Below are positions 1 through 9,457 of a DNA stretch of 64,000 nucleotides, piece by piece (the stretch's first letter is position 1; each line of letters begins with the position of its first letter). The stretch covers positions 107,404 through 171,403 of the forward strand of contig NZ_JAMWZB010000002.1 of NCBI RefSeq assembly GCF_024305035.1, written 5' to 3'. The translations under genes were made by a program, and so were the position numbers. The DNA comes from Algoriphagus sp. (GTDB lineage Bacteria > Bacteroidota > Bacteroidia > Cytophagales > Cyclobacteriaceae). Below the pieces are notes generated by a model, which was not told where the DNA came from, made no database searches, and worked only from the letters and a program-made list of their open reading frames with translations.

Positions 1-530
1 TCTCCTTTAATCTTGATTTTGGTGATGGCCGCCCCAAGAATATGACCGGCATGGTAATAAGTTAAGGTGATAGTGGGATGAATTTCTACTGGTTTTTCGA
101 AAGACTGGGGAACCAACAATGGAAAAACGGCCTCAGCATCTTCAATTCCATAGAGAGGCTGTGGGTCCTCGTGTCTGGAAAAGCCTTTTTTTCGGGCATA
201 TTCGGCTTCTTCCTCCTGGAGTTTGCCCGAGTCCAAAAGCAATATTTTGGTGAGCTCGGCAGTGGCTTGAGTGCAGTATATCGGACCCTTAAATCCCTGC
301 TTGACCAATCGCGGCAAATACCCGATATGGTCTAAGTGTGCATGGGTAAGGACAATGGCTTCCATCTCATCCACCGGCATGGGGAATTTGTCCCAATTTC
401 GTTCGCGGAGTTCTCTTCTTCCCTGAAAGAGGCCACAATCCACCAAAAATTCAAAGTTTCCGGTGTCTATGAGATACTTAGACCCAGTAACACTGCCCGC
501 ACCTCCTAAAAACTTTACGGTTACATCCAT
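1..530 (-). CDS. MBL-fold / beta-CASP RNA-type metallo-hydrolase, partial (3' end off the window)
   Basis: Translating the minus strand from ATG at 528-530 gives a protein opening MDVTVKFLGGAGSVTGSKYL, typical of the beta-CASP branch of metallo-beta-lactamase proteins (CPSF73/YsH1-like RNA exonucleases). The zinc-binding HAHLDH motif follows about 65 residues in, after a DCGLFQGRRE segment also typical of the family. About 176 residues are visible and the rest lies beyond base 1, so the beta-CASP motifs cannot be checked. A terminator separates it from the upstream PspC operon on the same strand, so it probably has its own promoter in 531-557. Family assignment is firm; RNA substrate is inferred from the family. 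Confidence 0.85.
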   Translation of the reverse strand, partial: MDVTVKFLGGAGSVTGSKYLIDTGNFEFLVDCGLFQGRRELRERNWDKFPMPVDEMEAIVLTHAHLDHIGYLPRLVKQGFKGPIYCTQATAELTKILLLDSGKLQEEEAEYARKKGFSRHEDPQPLYGIEDAEAVFPLLVPQSFEKPVEIHPTITLTYYHAGHILGAAITKIKIKG

Positions 531-557
531 GATTTTTGCGTTTGAAGGCAGAATATA

Positions 558-592
558 CAAAAAAAGAGGCATCCCACCGGTTGCCTCTTTTA
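558..592 (-). terminator. Rho-independent terminator after the PadR-PspC operon
   Basis: A 10-bp perfect stem (AAAAGAGGCA at 562-571 with TGCCTCTTTT at 582-591) closes a 10-base loop. On the minus strand it is followed by seven U. It lies 10 bases past the PspC stop codon, so it ends the padR-pspC transcript before the MBL gene. A short T run on the plus strand makes it partly bidirectional. Confidence 0.85.
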
Positions 593-601
593 AAATCAGG
601 A

Positions 602-2563
602 TTAATCTTTTAGAAAATACGCATCTTGAAATTTAGCCCGTGTAAGGCTATCGATGCGCTCTTTTTCACTAAGAACCTCAACTTCAGGATTTTCATCGTC
701 TTCATTTTCCTTTTCTCTTTCATCGTAGGTTTTTTCAGGGCAAGTCAAGCAGAGCAATCCATTTTCATTAAAGACCCAAACACTTCGCTGGGAGACATCT
801 GAAGTTCGGTAGCCATTGACGTAGATCGTATTTCGGATAATTCCCAAAAGCGATCGCTCCATGATAAAGGGCCTATCGTAGGGCAGGTTCAGCTTCAGGT
901 CAAGCTCCTGAGCTCTAAACATATCGCTTTTTTGCAAGTCAAAACCTTCGTCAAAAAGGATTAAAGAATCGAGCACTTCCACTCGATAATCTAGTTTTTG
1001 GGCATTTTCCATAGCTTCGGCTTTGGTTCTTCCTCTTGACAAAAAGGTTTTTTCCAAAGTGACTAAGGAATCCGCCGTGCCTACTAATTGAAGATCAACA
1101 TGATTGAAAGTAGCTTCCTCAGATACAGGGTTGAGTTTTAAGATCATGACGCCCTGAGAAACCGGTAGGGTTTGCTGAACTTCATATCGATTTTCTTCCT
1201 TAAACTGAGCGACGATCCTAGGTATTTGAAAGGCTGAAATACCAATGCAAAGCAACCATAAACCCAATGCTACTAAACCAAATCTGCCACCGACCAAATT
1301 TTTCTGGGCAAGCACACTCAGTCCTAACAGCAAGAGAATGATTCCTGGAATAATGATGATAAATGAAGCGCCGATAATCAGCCAAATTGGGATCAAATTC
1401 GAGAATAGATCCAATGGGAAATTATCCATTAAAATCTGGTAATCTTCACTGTTGAATATTCCGAAATAAACTGAAATGGTAATCAAAGGAGCAATCGTCA
1501 AAATCAAGCCCAAGAACAAGACAAACAAGCCAAAGATGACACGCAGAACGGTAAGGAAAAATTTACCCAAAGGCCCCAAGGCACTTCCTATGGCCTCGAT
1601 CACCTGTCCCAAAATTCGGAAAGGCGCCATCAGGATTTTTCTTCCGGTGGATTCCTGCTTACGAGGAAGGGGGTTTTGATTTTCCTTTAGCGTAGAGTCA
1701 ATGTTGTCCAAGGTGATTTCTCCCCCTTTCATTCGGATTCGCTCGGTAATAGAAGTGGCCATCGGAGTAATTATCCATAGGATCAAATAAATCAGAATAC
1801 CGGATCCCCCCGCTAAGGTTAGGATCACAAAAGCCAATCGGGTCCAAATCACTTCGACTCCAAAGTAGGCCGCCAATCCGCTGGCCACTCCACCAAGTGC
1901 TTTATCGTCGGGGTTTCGGTACAGTTTTTTGATGTTTTTATCCTCTTCGATATCATAAGATACCGGCAGAATAATCCACATCACCACGTAAGCGATGATT
2001 GTAAATAAACCAAATGATAAATTGAATCTTAACTCATCGAAGAACCAGAAGTCGTTGGAGATAAAGGTTTTGTTAAACTGTCCGCTAAACAGTAATAGCA
2101 AGGCGATCAATCGAGGCCACAGGGGATCGATAGAGAAGTAATGGGCGATTCCTGCACAGACTCCACCTAAGATCTTTTTTGGCTCAATTCGCATGAGCTT
2201 TTTGTATCCTCGGTTTTCTGGATCCGGAGGGGTCACGTACTTGTAGAAGTCGTCCTTACTTTCTTTTTGTTCAGTAGTTTCCTCAGCGTCGAGGTCATTG
2301 ATAGAGGCAAAGTCAGCGATGGTTCCCATCTTTTCGATGAGTTTGTCCACATTTTCTGCCGTAATGACCTGCTTGTTATTTTTAAGGTTGCTCAGAAAAA
2401 TCTCTGCGATTCGTGTTTCGATATCTGAGATGATTTCATGATTGTCTTTATAGGAAGAAAAGTGCCTGTTAATTGCATCCAGATACTTGCGAAGTGTATC
2501 GTACCCGTCTTCCTCGATATGGAATAAAATTCCACTGATATTGATGCTTATGGTCTTTTTCAT
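602..2563 (-). CDS. Large PspC-domain membrane protein
   Basis: A 653-residue protein. The N-terminal ~90 residues are the soluble Bacteroidota-type domain that precedes PspC (MKKTISINISGILFHIEEDG). Two PspC modules follow, at about 125-200 (KKILGGVCAGIAHYF) and 215-270 (KALGGVASGLAAYFG), each with a hydrophobic helix. Several more membrane helices lie at roughly 310-440, and a soluble C-terminal half ends in an acidic tail. PspC proteins are inner-membrane sensors or effectors of envelope stress; the exact role of this large form is not known. It lies 11 bases after the PadR gene on the same strand, the common PadR-PspC operon arrangement, and is presumably controlled by it. Confidence 0.85.
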   Translation of the reverse strand: MKKTISINISGILFHIEEDGYDTLRKYLDAINRHFSSYKDNHEIISDIETRIAEIFLSNLKNNKQVITAENVDKLIEKMGTIADFASINDLDAEETTEQKESKDDFYKYVTPPDPENRGYKKLMRIEPKKILGGVCAGIAHYFSIDPLWPRLIALLLLFSGQFNKTFISNDFWFFDELRFNLSFGLFTIIAYVVMWIILPVSYDIEEDKNIKKLYRNPDDKALGGVASGLAAYFGVEVIWTRLAFVILTLAGGSGILIYLILWIITPMATSITERIRMKGGEITLDNIDSTLKENQNPLPRKQESTGRKILMAPFRILGQVIEAIGSALGPLGKFFLTVLRVIFGLFVLFLGLILTIAPLITISVYFGIFNSEDYQILMDNFPLDLFSNLIPIWLIIGASFIIIIPGIILLLLGLSVLAQKNLVGGRFGLVALGLWLLCIGISAFQIPRIVAQFKEENRYEVQQTLPVSQGVMILKLNPVSEEATFNHVDLQLVGTADSLVTLEKTFLSRGRTKAEAMENAQKLDYRVEVLDSLILFDEGFDLQKSDMFRAQELDLKLNLPYDRPFIMERSLLGIIRNTIYVNGYRTSDVSQRSVWVFNENGLLCLTCPEKTYDEREKENEDDENPEVEVLSEKERIDSLTRAKFQDAYFLKD

Positions 2564-2574
2564 AGGTGTGTCTT

Positions 2575-2964
2575 TTATTCTTTTTCGCCGGTGGTGTTTT
2601 TTTCCTGCGAAGAAGAGTCGGTGGTTTTTTTCTCAAGTTTGGGTTGGGTAATCAGTTGGGCAGAGTTGACCAGTGATTTCCAAGTTTCTTCTAGGGTATG
2701 AAGAAATACGCTTCCTTGAGCCGTGATGGAGTAGTATTTGCGTGGAGGACCGGATTCGGATTCTACCCATCTGTATTCCACCAAAGAAGCGGATTTTAAA
2801 CGATTGAGTAGGGGATAGAGGGTTCCCTCAACCACGATGAGCTCAGCTTGGGTCAATTCTTCGATCAAATCGGAGGTATAGACCTCGCCCCGGGAAATGA
2901 TATGGAGTACACAATACTCCAGAATCCCCTTTCGCATTTGAATTTGTGTGTTGGCGACATTCAT
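2575..2964 (-). CDS. PadR family transcriptional regulator
   Basis: A 129-residue winged-helix protein. The segment MRKGILEYCVLHIISRGEVY, the EGTLYPLLNRLKSASLVEYRW wing region and GPPRKYYSITAQG are diagnostic for PadR. It ends in a Lys/Ser/Thr-rich tail (about residues 108-129) rather than a long PadR C-terminal domain, so it is the short subfamily-2 type. It is the first gene of an operon with the PspC membrane protein. A palindrome overlapping a candidate -7 element about 70-90 bases upstream suggests autorepression. DNA-binding role is well supported by family; ligand or signal is unknown. Confidence 0.92.
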   Translation of the reverse strand: MNVANTQIQMRKGILEYCVLHIISRGEVYTSDLIEELTQAELIVVEGTLYPLLNRLKSASLVEYRWVESESGPPRKYYSITAQGSVFLHTLEETWKSLVNSAQLITQPKLEKKTTDSSSQEKNTTGEKE

Positions 2965-3034
2965 GTTCAGGTGATTAGATTAGCAGAGATAGTTTTCATC
3001 TCTGTGATCTAAGGATGAAAAATGATACCAATCT

Positions 3035-3053
3035 TTACAAAAGTACCTTGTAA
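3035..3053 (-). promoter_or_regulatory. Candidate PadR operator over the padR-pspC promoter
   Basis: TTACAA (3035-3040) and TTGTAA (3048-3053) form a perfect inverted repeat with a 7-base spacer. On the minus strand the spacer and left arm contain TACTTTTG (complement of 3038-3045), which fits the Bacteroidota -7 consensus TAnnTTTG. A second CCTTGTAAT copy (3063-3071) repeats the right half 17 bases away from 3046-3054. PadR dimers bind short palindromes of this kind, so autoregulation is inferred. No convincing -33 TTTG was found. Confidence 0.5.
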
Positions 3054-3314
3054 TACCTAATTCCTTGTAATGAGTTTGAGTTCAGCATCCATTTTTACCG
3101 TATAAAATGGCCTCTGGATCGAATGAGGTCCGTTTTTTACGAATTTCGGTTTTGGTGCATTTTTTTTCGACAGCAGATTTTTCTATCCATCCTTTCATGA
3201 AGACTGTTAAAAATGTGAACAGAGAAATGTCCGAAGGCGTACAGTAATACTTTTTCTCAAAGATTATTGTAGTAAGTTCAACCTTGGAAACCGAAATTGC
3301 TTTATTTTGGAACT
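3054..3314. other. Divergent intergenic region between padR and porV2; possible small ORF
   Basis: The region between padR (minus) and porV2 (plus) is 350 bases and holds the PadR operator at its left end. On the minus strand an ATG at 3196-3198 opens a 38-codon frame ending at TGA 3082-3084, encoding a Lys-rich peptide (MKGWIEKSAVEKK...). The same frame stays open upstream back to about 3309. No ribosome-binding site or homolog is visible, so it is only a candidate. No clear promoter for porV2 was identified. Confidence 0.3.
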
Positions 3315-4442
3315 ATGAATCCCTGCCAGAAACCTTTTCTTTTAATCTTTCTGAGTTCTTTCCTCTTAGTTGGGGGATACCAAAGGGGATTTTCTCAAGA
3401 TTTGACACCGAAATATTCCAACGAATTTCTCAACATCGGGGTGGGAGCAAGAGCTTTGGCCATGGGAGGGGCACAGACCGCTGCCAGTCGCGATGTGACC
3501 GCTGCCTATTGGAATCCTGCCGGTTTGATGGCCGTGACTCATCAGTATGAGGCGACCCTCATGCATGCAGAATATTTTGCGGGAATTGCCCAATACGATT
3601 ACTTAGGCTTTACCACACCGATCAAAAATGAAAGTCAGGTGGCCGTTTCGCTCATTCGCTTTGGGGTGGATGATATTCCCGATACCCGCTTTCTTTACAA
3701 TGCCAATGGTGCGCTTAATTATGATAATATTCAGTTTTTTAATGCCGCCGATTATGCCCTCTTACTTAGTTATGCCCGGGATATTTCAGATCAATGGAAA
3801 GTTGGGGTCAATGCAAAAATTATTCACCGAAACGTGGGGAAATTTGCTCAAGCTTGGGGCTTTGGATTGGATGTGGGAGGGTTATATGTGCAAAAACGGT
3901 TAACGGCCGGTTTGATGCTTCGGGATATTACGACCACCTTCAACGCCTGGTCGCACAATGCAGAATTGGTACGGGAAATTTACGCAGATACCAATAATGA
4001 GGTACCGGTCAATTCAGTGGAACTGACTCTTCCGCGAGCAATTGCAAGTTTGGGGTATGATTGGAGCCTGGGAAAAAACTTTTCCTTGTTGACAGCATTG
4101 GATTTAGACCTGACATTTGATGGTCGCCGAAATACAGTTATCGCTTCGGATTTGATCAGTGTAGACCCGAGGATAGGGATAGAATTGGGTTTCAAAAAGG
4201 TTGCATTTCTACGAGCAGGAGCCAGTACCTTTCAATATATTAAGGATTTTGAAGGGGATCAATCGTTAAATTTTATGCCGAGTGCGGGACTTGGAGTTCG
4301 GCTCAATGATCGTTTCCAACTCGATTATGCACTTTCTGACATCGGGAATGTGTCCGATACTCCATATTCCCACGTATTTAGTTTACGGGTAAGTTTAGAA
4401 AAGTTGGAGGAAGATTTTCGAAAATTTAAAGGCTGGGATTGA
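3315..4442 (+). CDS. porV2: PorV/PorQ-family outer-membrane protein, PorV2-like
   Basis: A 375-residue protein. I chose the ATG at 3315 because it opens a normal signal peptide (MNPCQKPFLLIFLSSFLLVG) cleaved near GFSQ. The mature part starts with the PorV-type signature GVGARALAMGGAQTAASRDV followed by AAYWNPAGL, then alternating beta strands typical of a FadL-like 14-strand barrel. Its stop overlaps the start of a C25 peptidase gene (TGATG), repeating the pairing of PorV with PorU elsewhere in this window. PorV shuttles T9SS cargo from the translocon to the sortase; this copy presumably serves the adjacent peptidase. The symbol follows the name used for such second copies and is tentative. 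Confidence 0.8.
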   Translation: MNPCQKPFLLIFLSSFLLVGGYQRGFSQDLTPKYSNEFLNIGVGARALAMGGAQTAASRDVTAAYWNPAGLMAVTHQYEATLMHAEYFAGIAQYDYLGFTTPIKNESQVAVSLIRFGVDDIPDTRFLYNANGALNYDNIQFFNAADYALLLSYARDISDQWKVGVNAKIIHRNVGKFAQAWGFGLDVGGLYVQKRLTAGLMLRDITTTFNAWSHNAELVREIYADTNNEVPVNSVELTLPRAIASLGYDWSLGKNFSLLTALDLDLTFDGRRNTVIASDLISVDPRIGIELGFKKVAFLRAGASTFQYIKDFEGDQSLNFMPSAGLGVRLNDRFQLDYALSDIGNVSDTPYSHVFSLRVSLEKLEEDFRKFKGWD

Positions 4443-7400
4443 TGAAAAATTGGATTGGTACAATTCTCGGAGTATGGGTTCCGATACTTCTTGTAGCGCA
4501 GCAGCCGATTTGGTATTCATATAACCAAGACTACTATAAAATTGAAACCGCATTCGATGGGATTTATCGGATAGATGGGGAGGTTTTGGCAAATTCCGGA
4601 TTAAATTTAGATGAGGTGAACCCTGCTCATCTGCAACTTTTTCATCGAGGCCAAGAAGTTGCCATACATGTCCAAGGACAGGAAGACGGCAGGTTCGACG
4701 CTCAAGATTACATTCTTTTTTATGGACTTCGCAATGACGCAACCATGGACTCGGTCTTGTATCGTCAGATCGGGCAACTTCCCAATCCTCAATACAATAC
4801 CTTTACCGATACCACGGCTTTTTTCCTGACCGTATCACCCGGGGTAACTGGGAAGAGAATGGCTGTTCGATCAAGCCCATCGGCTGACCTTACTCCGACT
4901 ACAACTGCCACCTCAGAGCGGATTCAGGTCTTTTCGGATCAATATTCCTTAGGGATTTCCTATACCCTGGGGTTTCGACTTTCCCGTTACGATTATGGAC
5001 AAGGATGGATGAGTGGGGTGGTAAGTAAGGGAGCCACTAGTGAAGTGAGGTTTGCCGATTTAGGTTCCCTGCCTGGTTCAGGGGAGGGAATGGTGGAGAT
5101 CGGACTTGTTGGACGCTCGGCTGATGAACATTCGGTCAGGATCCTGGCGGGGAAATCTGTGAGCGCTCTCCGTGAAGTAGGAGTAGCTAATTTTACGCAT
5201 TTCAACTCACAGGTATTTAGTTTTCCCATGGCCATGTCCGACTTTGATCCTAGTGGGACTGTTTCCATCGGGATTAATCCGAATGGGCCAGGTACTTCCG
5301 ATAATATATCGATTGCTTACCTCAAAATTACCTACAGAAAAAATATCAGTTCGGGCGATTTTGATCAGCAATTATTGATTTTCCCTTCGGGTAACCAAAA
5401 AGTTCAAGTTGGAGGAATCGCCGGTAATTACGAGGCTTTGGATATCAGCTCCGAGCAAAACCCACAGCGGATTACACTCAATCAAGGAGCTGGATTACTT
5501 GAGTTCCAATCGGGAGTATCAGCCGGTTCTAGCCGAATTTTTATCCAAAATCAAGCTCAGGTTACTTCGGTCACTGCCTTAAAGAAACTCCGATTTCGAA
5601 ATCTGTTGGCCCAACAGGCCAATTATATTATGATCGGTCATCGTGCGTTGGAGCAGCCTACAGAGGACTTTCCAAATCCAATGAAAGCCTATGCTGAGCA
5701 TCGGGCCTCTGCCATTGGTGGGGGCTATGATACCCTGAGCATCCGGATGGAAGATTTATACGATCATTTTGGATACGGGGAACCTTCCTCGGTAGCTCTG
5801 TTTCAGTTTTTGAGAACCTATTACCCGATTCACAAACCCACTCATTTACTTTTGATGGGAAGGGATTTGGCGATTTATTCCACTGCTCGGTCCAATGGGG
5901 TAAATTACTTTTACCGGAAAAACCCAGCGGTCTTTTCTTTTCAGCGATTGGTTCCTGTCGGAGGGTTTCCTTTTTCTGACAATAGTTTTGTCGAGGGGCT
6001 TGATCCTGCTTTTCCGAACTCTCCGGGGATGGCCGTCGGGAGAATTGTGGCTAAAAATGCACAAGAGCTCACCAATTACCTCCATAAAGCGATTGAAAAA
6101 GATCAGGTGGGCTTAGCGGGTTCCTGGCAAAAGGAATTGATTCATTTGGGAGGTGGTGTTTCTGAATTTGAGCTCGACCGGTATTTCAATTTTCTCAATG
6201 GATTTAAAGACATTGCAGAAGGACTTTATTTGGGTGGGAATGTCACTACTTACCGGAAGCGATCCAACAGTGTTGTCGAAGTCATTGACATCACCGGGGA
6301 CTTAAAAGAAGGACGATCTTTGGTAACTTTCTTTGGACATGGTTCTCCCACAATCCTGGATATTGATATCGGCTTTGCCTCGGATCCCACGATCAATTAT
6401 CAGAATAAAGGCAAATATCCAGTAATGCTTTTCAATGGCTGTGATTATGGTAGTGCTTTTGGGACGGGGTATACTCAAGGGGAAGACTGGGTCATGACTC
6501 CGGATAAAGGAGCTGCTGCAATTCTGGCAAACTCAGCCATTGGTGTGGATGTCTATCTAAGGCGATACTCGGACGCTTTTTATCGTACCGCCTTTTCAGA
6601 CTCATCGATGATTTACCGGTCGTTAGGAGAAATTAAGATGAAATCGGAGCAGTTTTTTATCAAGCGATATGGAACTAGTCCGCTTAATTTTACCCATATG
6701 GAGCAAATGATCTTGATGGGAGATCCTGGTGTAAGAATTTTCCCAGCGGATAAAGCAGATTATAGTCTGGATGCGCAAGAAGTTTCCATCGAAACGTTTG
6801 ATGACGAGCCGCTGACTTCGCTTTCGGATAGTTTGAAACTCACTTTTGCTCTTCGCAATATCGGAAGGGTTGACACCGATTCGATCCGATTTAAAATCGA
6901 CCGGATACTCCCCGATGGGTCGCTGATTTCCTATGATCCGATCCTGATTCCCTATGTTGCACGATTGGATACCGTGCAGTTTTCAGTGCCCAATATGAAT
7001 CTGATATCTGCTGGAGAGAACTCCTTTACCATCACAGTTAATGATAATCAGATCGTGGATGAAATGAATTTTTCGAATAATCAAGTCACGGTTAATCAGT
7101 TTATATCACTCAGCGGGACCCTTAATCTTTTTCCACAGGAATATGGGATTATCACTCAAAAAGACCTCGATCTAATCGTACAGGTTCCGGGAAAAAATGA
7201 ACAGGAACGGATGATTATTCTTGAGCTTGACACGGCGGCAGATTACAGCTCAGCATATAAAAAAGAACTTAGGATTGCCACCCGTGGATTGGTGGATTGG
7301 CCGGTGGAATTGATTTCGGGGACCGATTCGATTACCTATTATTGGCGGTCAAAATATCAGGATCCACGGCCTGGAGAATCGGAGGGTTGGACCAGCTCCA

Positions 7401-9457
7401 GTTTTTCATTCATTGACCAATCTTCGGAAGGATGGACGCAGCGGACTTTTCGGCAAGTGAGCGAAAATCAACTCAGTAATTTAGTTGTTGATGAGTCCAG
7501 AAAACAGCTCAAATTTGTAGATCAGCAGTTGCAGGTAGAGGTGTTTACGGTGGGGGCAGCGGTAGATACCCTATCCTTTAGAAACACACAATTTTACCTC
7601 AATGAGATCCCTCAGATCATCGATAATGTCAACAATGCCAACAGTCGTCTCTGTCCGGACGGATCTTTGGGTTTGGTAACCTTCCAACAGGCCACTTTGC
7701 AGCCGTACCTGCCTATTCCAGTACCGGGATTTGATATTTTGGACGGTAGATCTTGTGGGAGAACTCCCCAATTGATCCAGAGTATCCGGAATGCCTGGAT
7801 TACCGGTCCGGGTCAAACCATGCTGCAGGATTACACCAATAATGTCCCTGATGGGGATTTTGTAGTAATTTTCTCGGTGGGCAATGTGACATTTGATGCA
7901 TGGCCTGATCGGGCATTTGAATCGCTCAAGCAGTTTGGGGCCAGTGAGGTTACCCTACGGGCCTTAAAAAATGGGGAACCCTATATCCTTTATGGACAAA
8001 AAGGCATGCGACCGGGAGAAGCCTTGGAAATCGTTGGAAATCCAGCTATTGAAGTCGATCCCAATCAGCAAACCCTTTCATTTGAGACGGATTTAAAGGG
8101 GTACATTACTGACGGAGTAATTCTTACCCCGCGGATAGGCCCCGCATCTTCTTGGCGGAATTTTTTCCAAAAAGTCAACGATAAACCATGGATTCAGGAA
8201 GAGGGAAATACCCAATTTGATATTTTTGGCATCAAAGAAAATGGAGAGGAGGAACTTCTTTTAGGGGAGGAACTCGGTGGCACGATTGATCTTTCATTTA
8301 TCAATTCGGAGCAATATCCTTACCTGAGACTTCGTTACGCCATGAATGATCCGGTAGCTACCGATCCGGCGGATCTGGACTTTTGGCAAGTAAATTATAC
8401 CGGAGTGCCTGAAGGGGTCCTTTTGGTTAAATCTACGCAAGAATCAGTTCAGGTAGTGGAAGGGGAAACTGGGATTTTGCAGATGCAGTTTAAGAATATC
8501 TCAACCCATGACTTTACCGATTCGATTCAGGTCGATTGGACGATCCGAAACCTGACCTCTCGGGAGCTTGAAAATTTCACCAAGAAAATTCCTGCTGTCA
8601 AAGCCGGAGAAACGCTTGACTTTGACATCGAATTTAATTCCATGGGTAAAGTGGGGGAAAACGAAATTGAACTCATGGCCAATCCCAGGATTTTGAAAGA
8701 ACAGACCTACAGAAATAATCAGCTTGATTTGGGGGTTTATTTTATCGTGCAGGGTTCAAATTCGACTTCGCTTTTGGACGTTAATTTTGACGGAATTTAC
8801 ATCATGGATGGGGACATCGTTTCGCCTAATGTGATGATTAATGCAATTCTAAAGGATGATCAAACCTTACGCTACAAAACCGATACGCTCGGGTTGGAGA
8901 TTTATCTCAAACAGGACTGCGAAGCGTGTCGCTTTGAGCGGGTAAATTTCTCGGATCCCAAAGTAGTCTGGTCTCCGGCGAGCCAGGAAAATGATTTTAG
9001 AGTGTCATTGCAGCCCGGCCCGCTTCCCGATGGGATGTATACCTTACGAGTAATTAATGAGGATTCACCGGATCCCTATGAGGTTAATTTTGAGGTAATA
9101 AATGAATCTCAAATCACCAATTTCTATCCCTATCCAAATCCGTTTAGTACCCGGGTTAGGTTTGTGTTTACGGTCACCGGATCGGAGGTTCCCGATGAAA
9201 TTAAAATCCAAATTATGACGGTTACCGGCCGGGTGGTTAGGGAAATTCTGCAAAATGAACTGGGTCCCATTCGCATTGGTAATAATCTGACCGAATACGC
9301 TTGGGATGGAAAAGATGAGTACGGAGATCAGTTGGCCAATGGAGTGTATATTTATCGGGTTTTGGTCAGGAAAAATGGGCAATTCATGGAACATAGAGCC
9401 ACAGCCGGAGATCGGGGCTTTAACAAGGGCTACGGCAAAATGTATCTCCTTCGCTAA
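4442..9457 (+). CDS. porU2: Giant C25 (gingipain/PorU-like) peptidase, PorU2-like
   Basis: A 1671-residue secreted protein. ATG at 4442 overlaps the porV2 stop; a TTG one codon upstream is less likely. A signal peptide ends near VAQQPIW. The C25 domain carries the catalytic His in FFGHG (H633) and Cys in LFNGCDYG (C667), 34 residues apart, the same spacing as in the PorU at the other end of the window. About 800 extra residues follow, including two CARDB/Ig-like beta domains (near 780-890 and 1340-1440). A C-terminal FlgD-like/T9SS-type domain lies at about 1555-1671 (PYPNPFSTRVRF, then AWDGKDEYG and GVYIYRV). It is much longer than PorU (1085). It likely acts at the cell surface as a second sortase-like or processing peptidase; substrate unknown. 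Confidence 0.82.
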   Translation: MKNWIGTILGVWVPILLVAQQPIWYSYNQDYYKIETAFDGIYRIDGEVLANSGLNLDEVNPAHLQLFHRGQEVAIHVQGQEDGRFDAQDYILFYGLRNDATMDSVLYRQIGQLPNPQYNTFTDTTAFFLTVSPGVTGKRMAVRSSPSADLTPTTTATSERIQVFSDQYSLGISYTLGFRLSRYDYGQGWMSGVVSKGATSEVRFADLGSLPGSGEGMVEIGLVGRSADEHSVRILAGKSVSALREVGVANFTHFNSQVFSFPMAMSDFDPSGTVSIGINPNGPGTSDNISIAYLKITYRKNISSGDFDQQLLIFPSGNQKVQVGGIAGNYEALDISSEQNPQRITLNQGAGLLEFQSGVSAGSSRIFIQNQAQVTSVTALKKLRFRNLLAQQANYIMIGHRALEQPTEDFPNPMKAYAEHRASAIGGGYDTLSIRMEDLYDHFGYGEPSSVALFQFLRTYYPIHKPTHLLLMGRDLAIYSTARSNGVNYFYRKNPAVFSFQRLVPVGGFPFSDNSFVEGLDPAFPNSPGMAVGRIVAKNAQELTNYLHKAIEKDQVGLAGSWQKELIHLGGGVSEFELDRYFNFLNGFKDIAEGLYLGGNVTTYRKRSNSVVEVIDITGDLKEGRSLVTFFGHGSPTILDIDIGFASDPTINYQNKGKYPVMLFNGCDYGSAFGTGYTQGEDWVMTPDKGAAAILANSAIGVDVYLRRYSDAFYRTAFSDSSMIYRSLGEIKMKSEQFFIKRYGTSPLNFTHMEQMILMGDPGVRIFPADKADYSLDAQEVSIETFDDEPLTSLSDSLKLTFALRNIGRVDTDSIRFKIDRILPDGSLISYDPILIPYVARLDTVQFSVPNMNLISAGENSFTITVNDNQIVDEMNFSNNQVTVNQFISLSGTLNLFPQEYGIITQKDLDLIVQVPGKNEQERMIILELDTAADYSSAYKKELRIATRGLVDWPVELISGTDSITYYWRSKYQDPRPGESEGWTSSSFSFIDQSSEGWTQRTFRQVSENQLSNLVVDESRKQLKFVDQQLQVEVFTVGAAVDTLSFRNTQFYLNEIPQIIDNVNNANSRLCPDGSLGLVTFQQATLQPYLPIPVPGFDILDGRSCGRTPQLIQSIRNAWITGPGQTMLQDYTNNVPDGDFVVIFSVGNVTFDAWPDRAFESLKQFGASEVTLRALKNGEPYILYGQKGMRPGEALEIVGNPAIEVDPNQQTLSFETDLKGYITDGVILTPRIGPASSWRNFFQKVNDKPWIQEEGNTQFDIFGIKENGEEELLLGEELGGTIDLSFINSEQYPYLRLRYAMNDPVATDPADLDFWQVNYTGVPEGVLLVKSTQESVQVVEGETGILQMQFKNISTHDFTDSIQVDWTIRNLTSRELENFTKKIPAVKAGETLDFDIEFNSMGKVGENEIELMANPRILKEQTYRNNQLDLGVYFIVQGSNSTSLLDVNFDGIYIMDGDIVSPNVMINAILKDDQTLRYKTDTLGLEIYLKQDCEACRFERVNFSDPKVVWSPASQENDFRVSLQPGPLPDGMYTLRVINEDSPDPYEVNFEVINESQITNFYPYPNPFSTRVRFVFTVTGSEVPDEIKIQIMTVTGRVVREILQNELGPIRIGNNLTEYAWDGKDEYGDQLANGVYIYRVLVRKNGQFMEHRATAGDRGFNKGYGKMYLLR

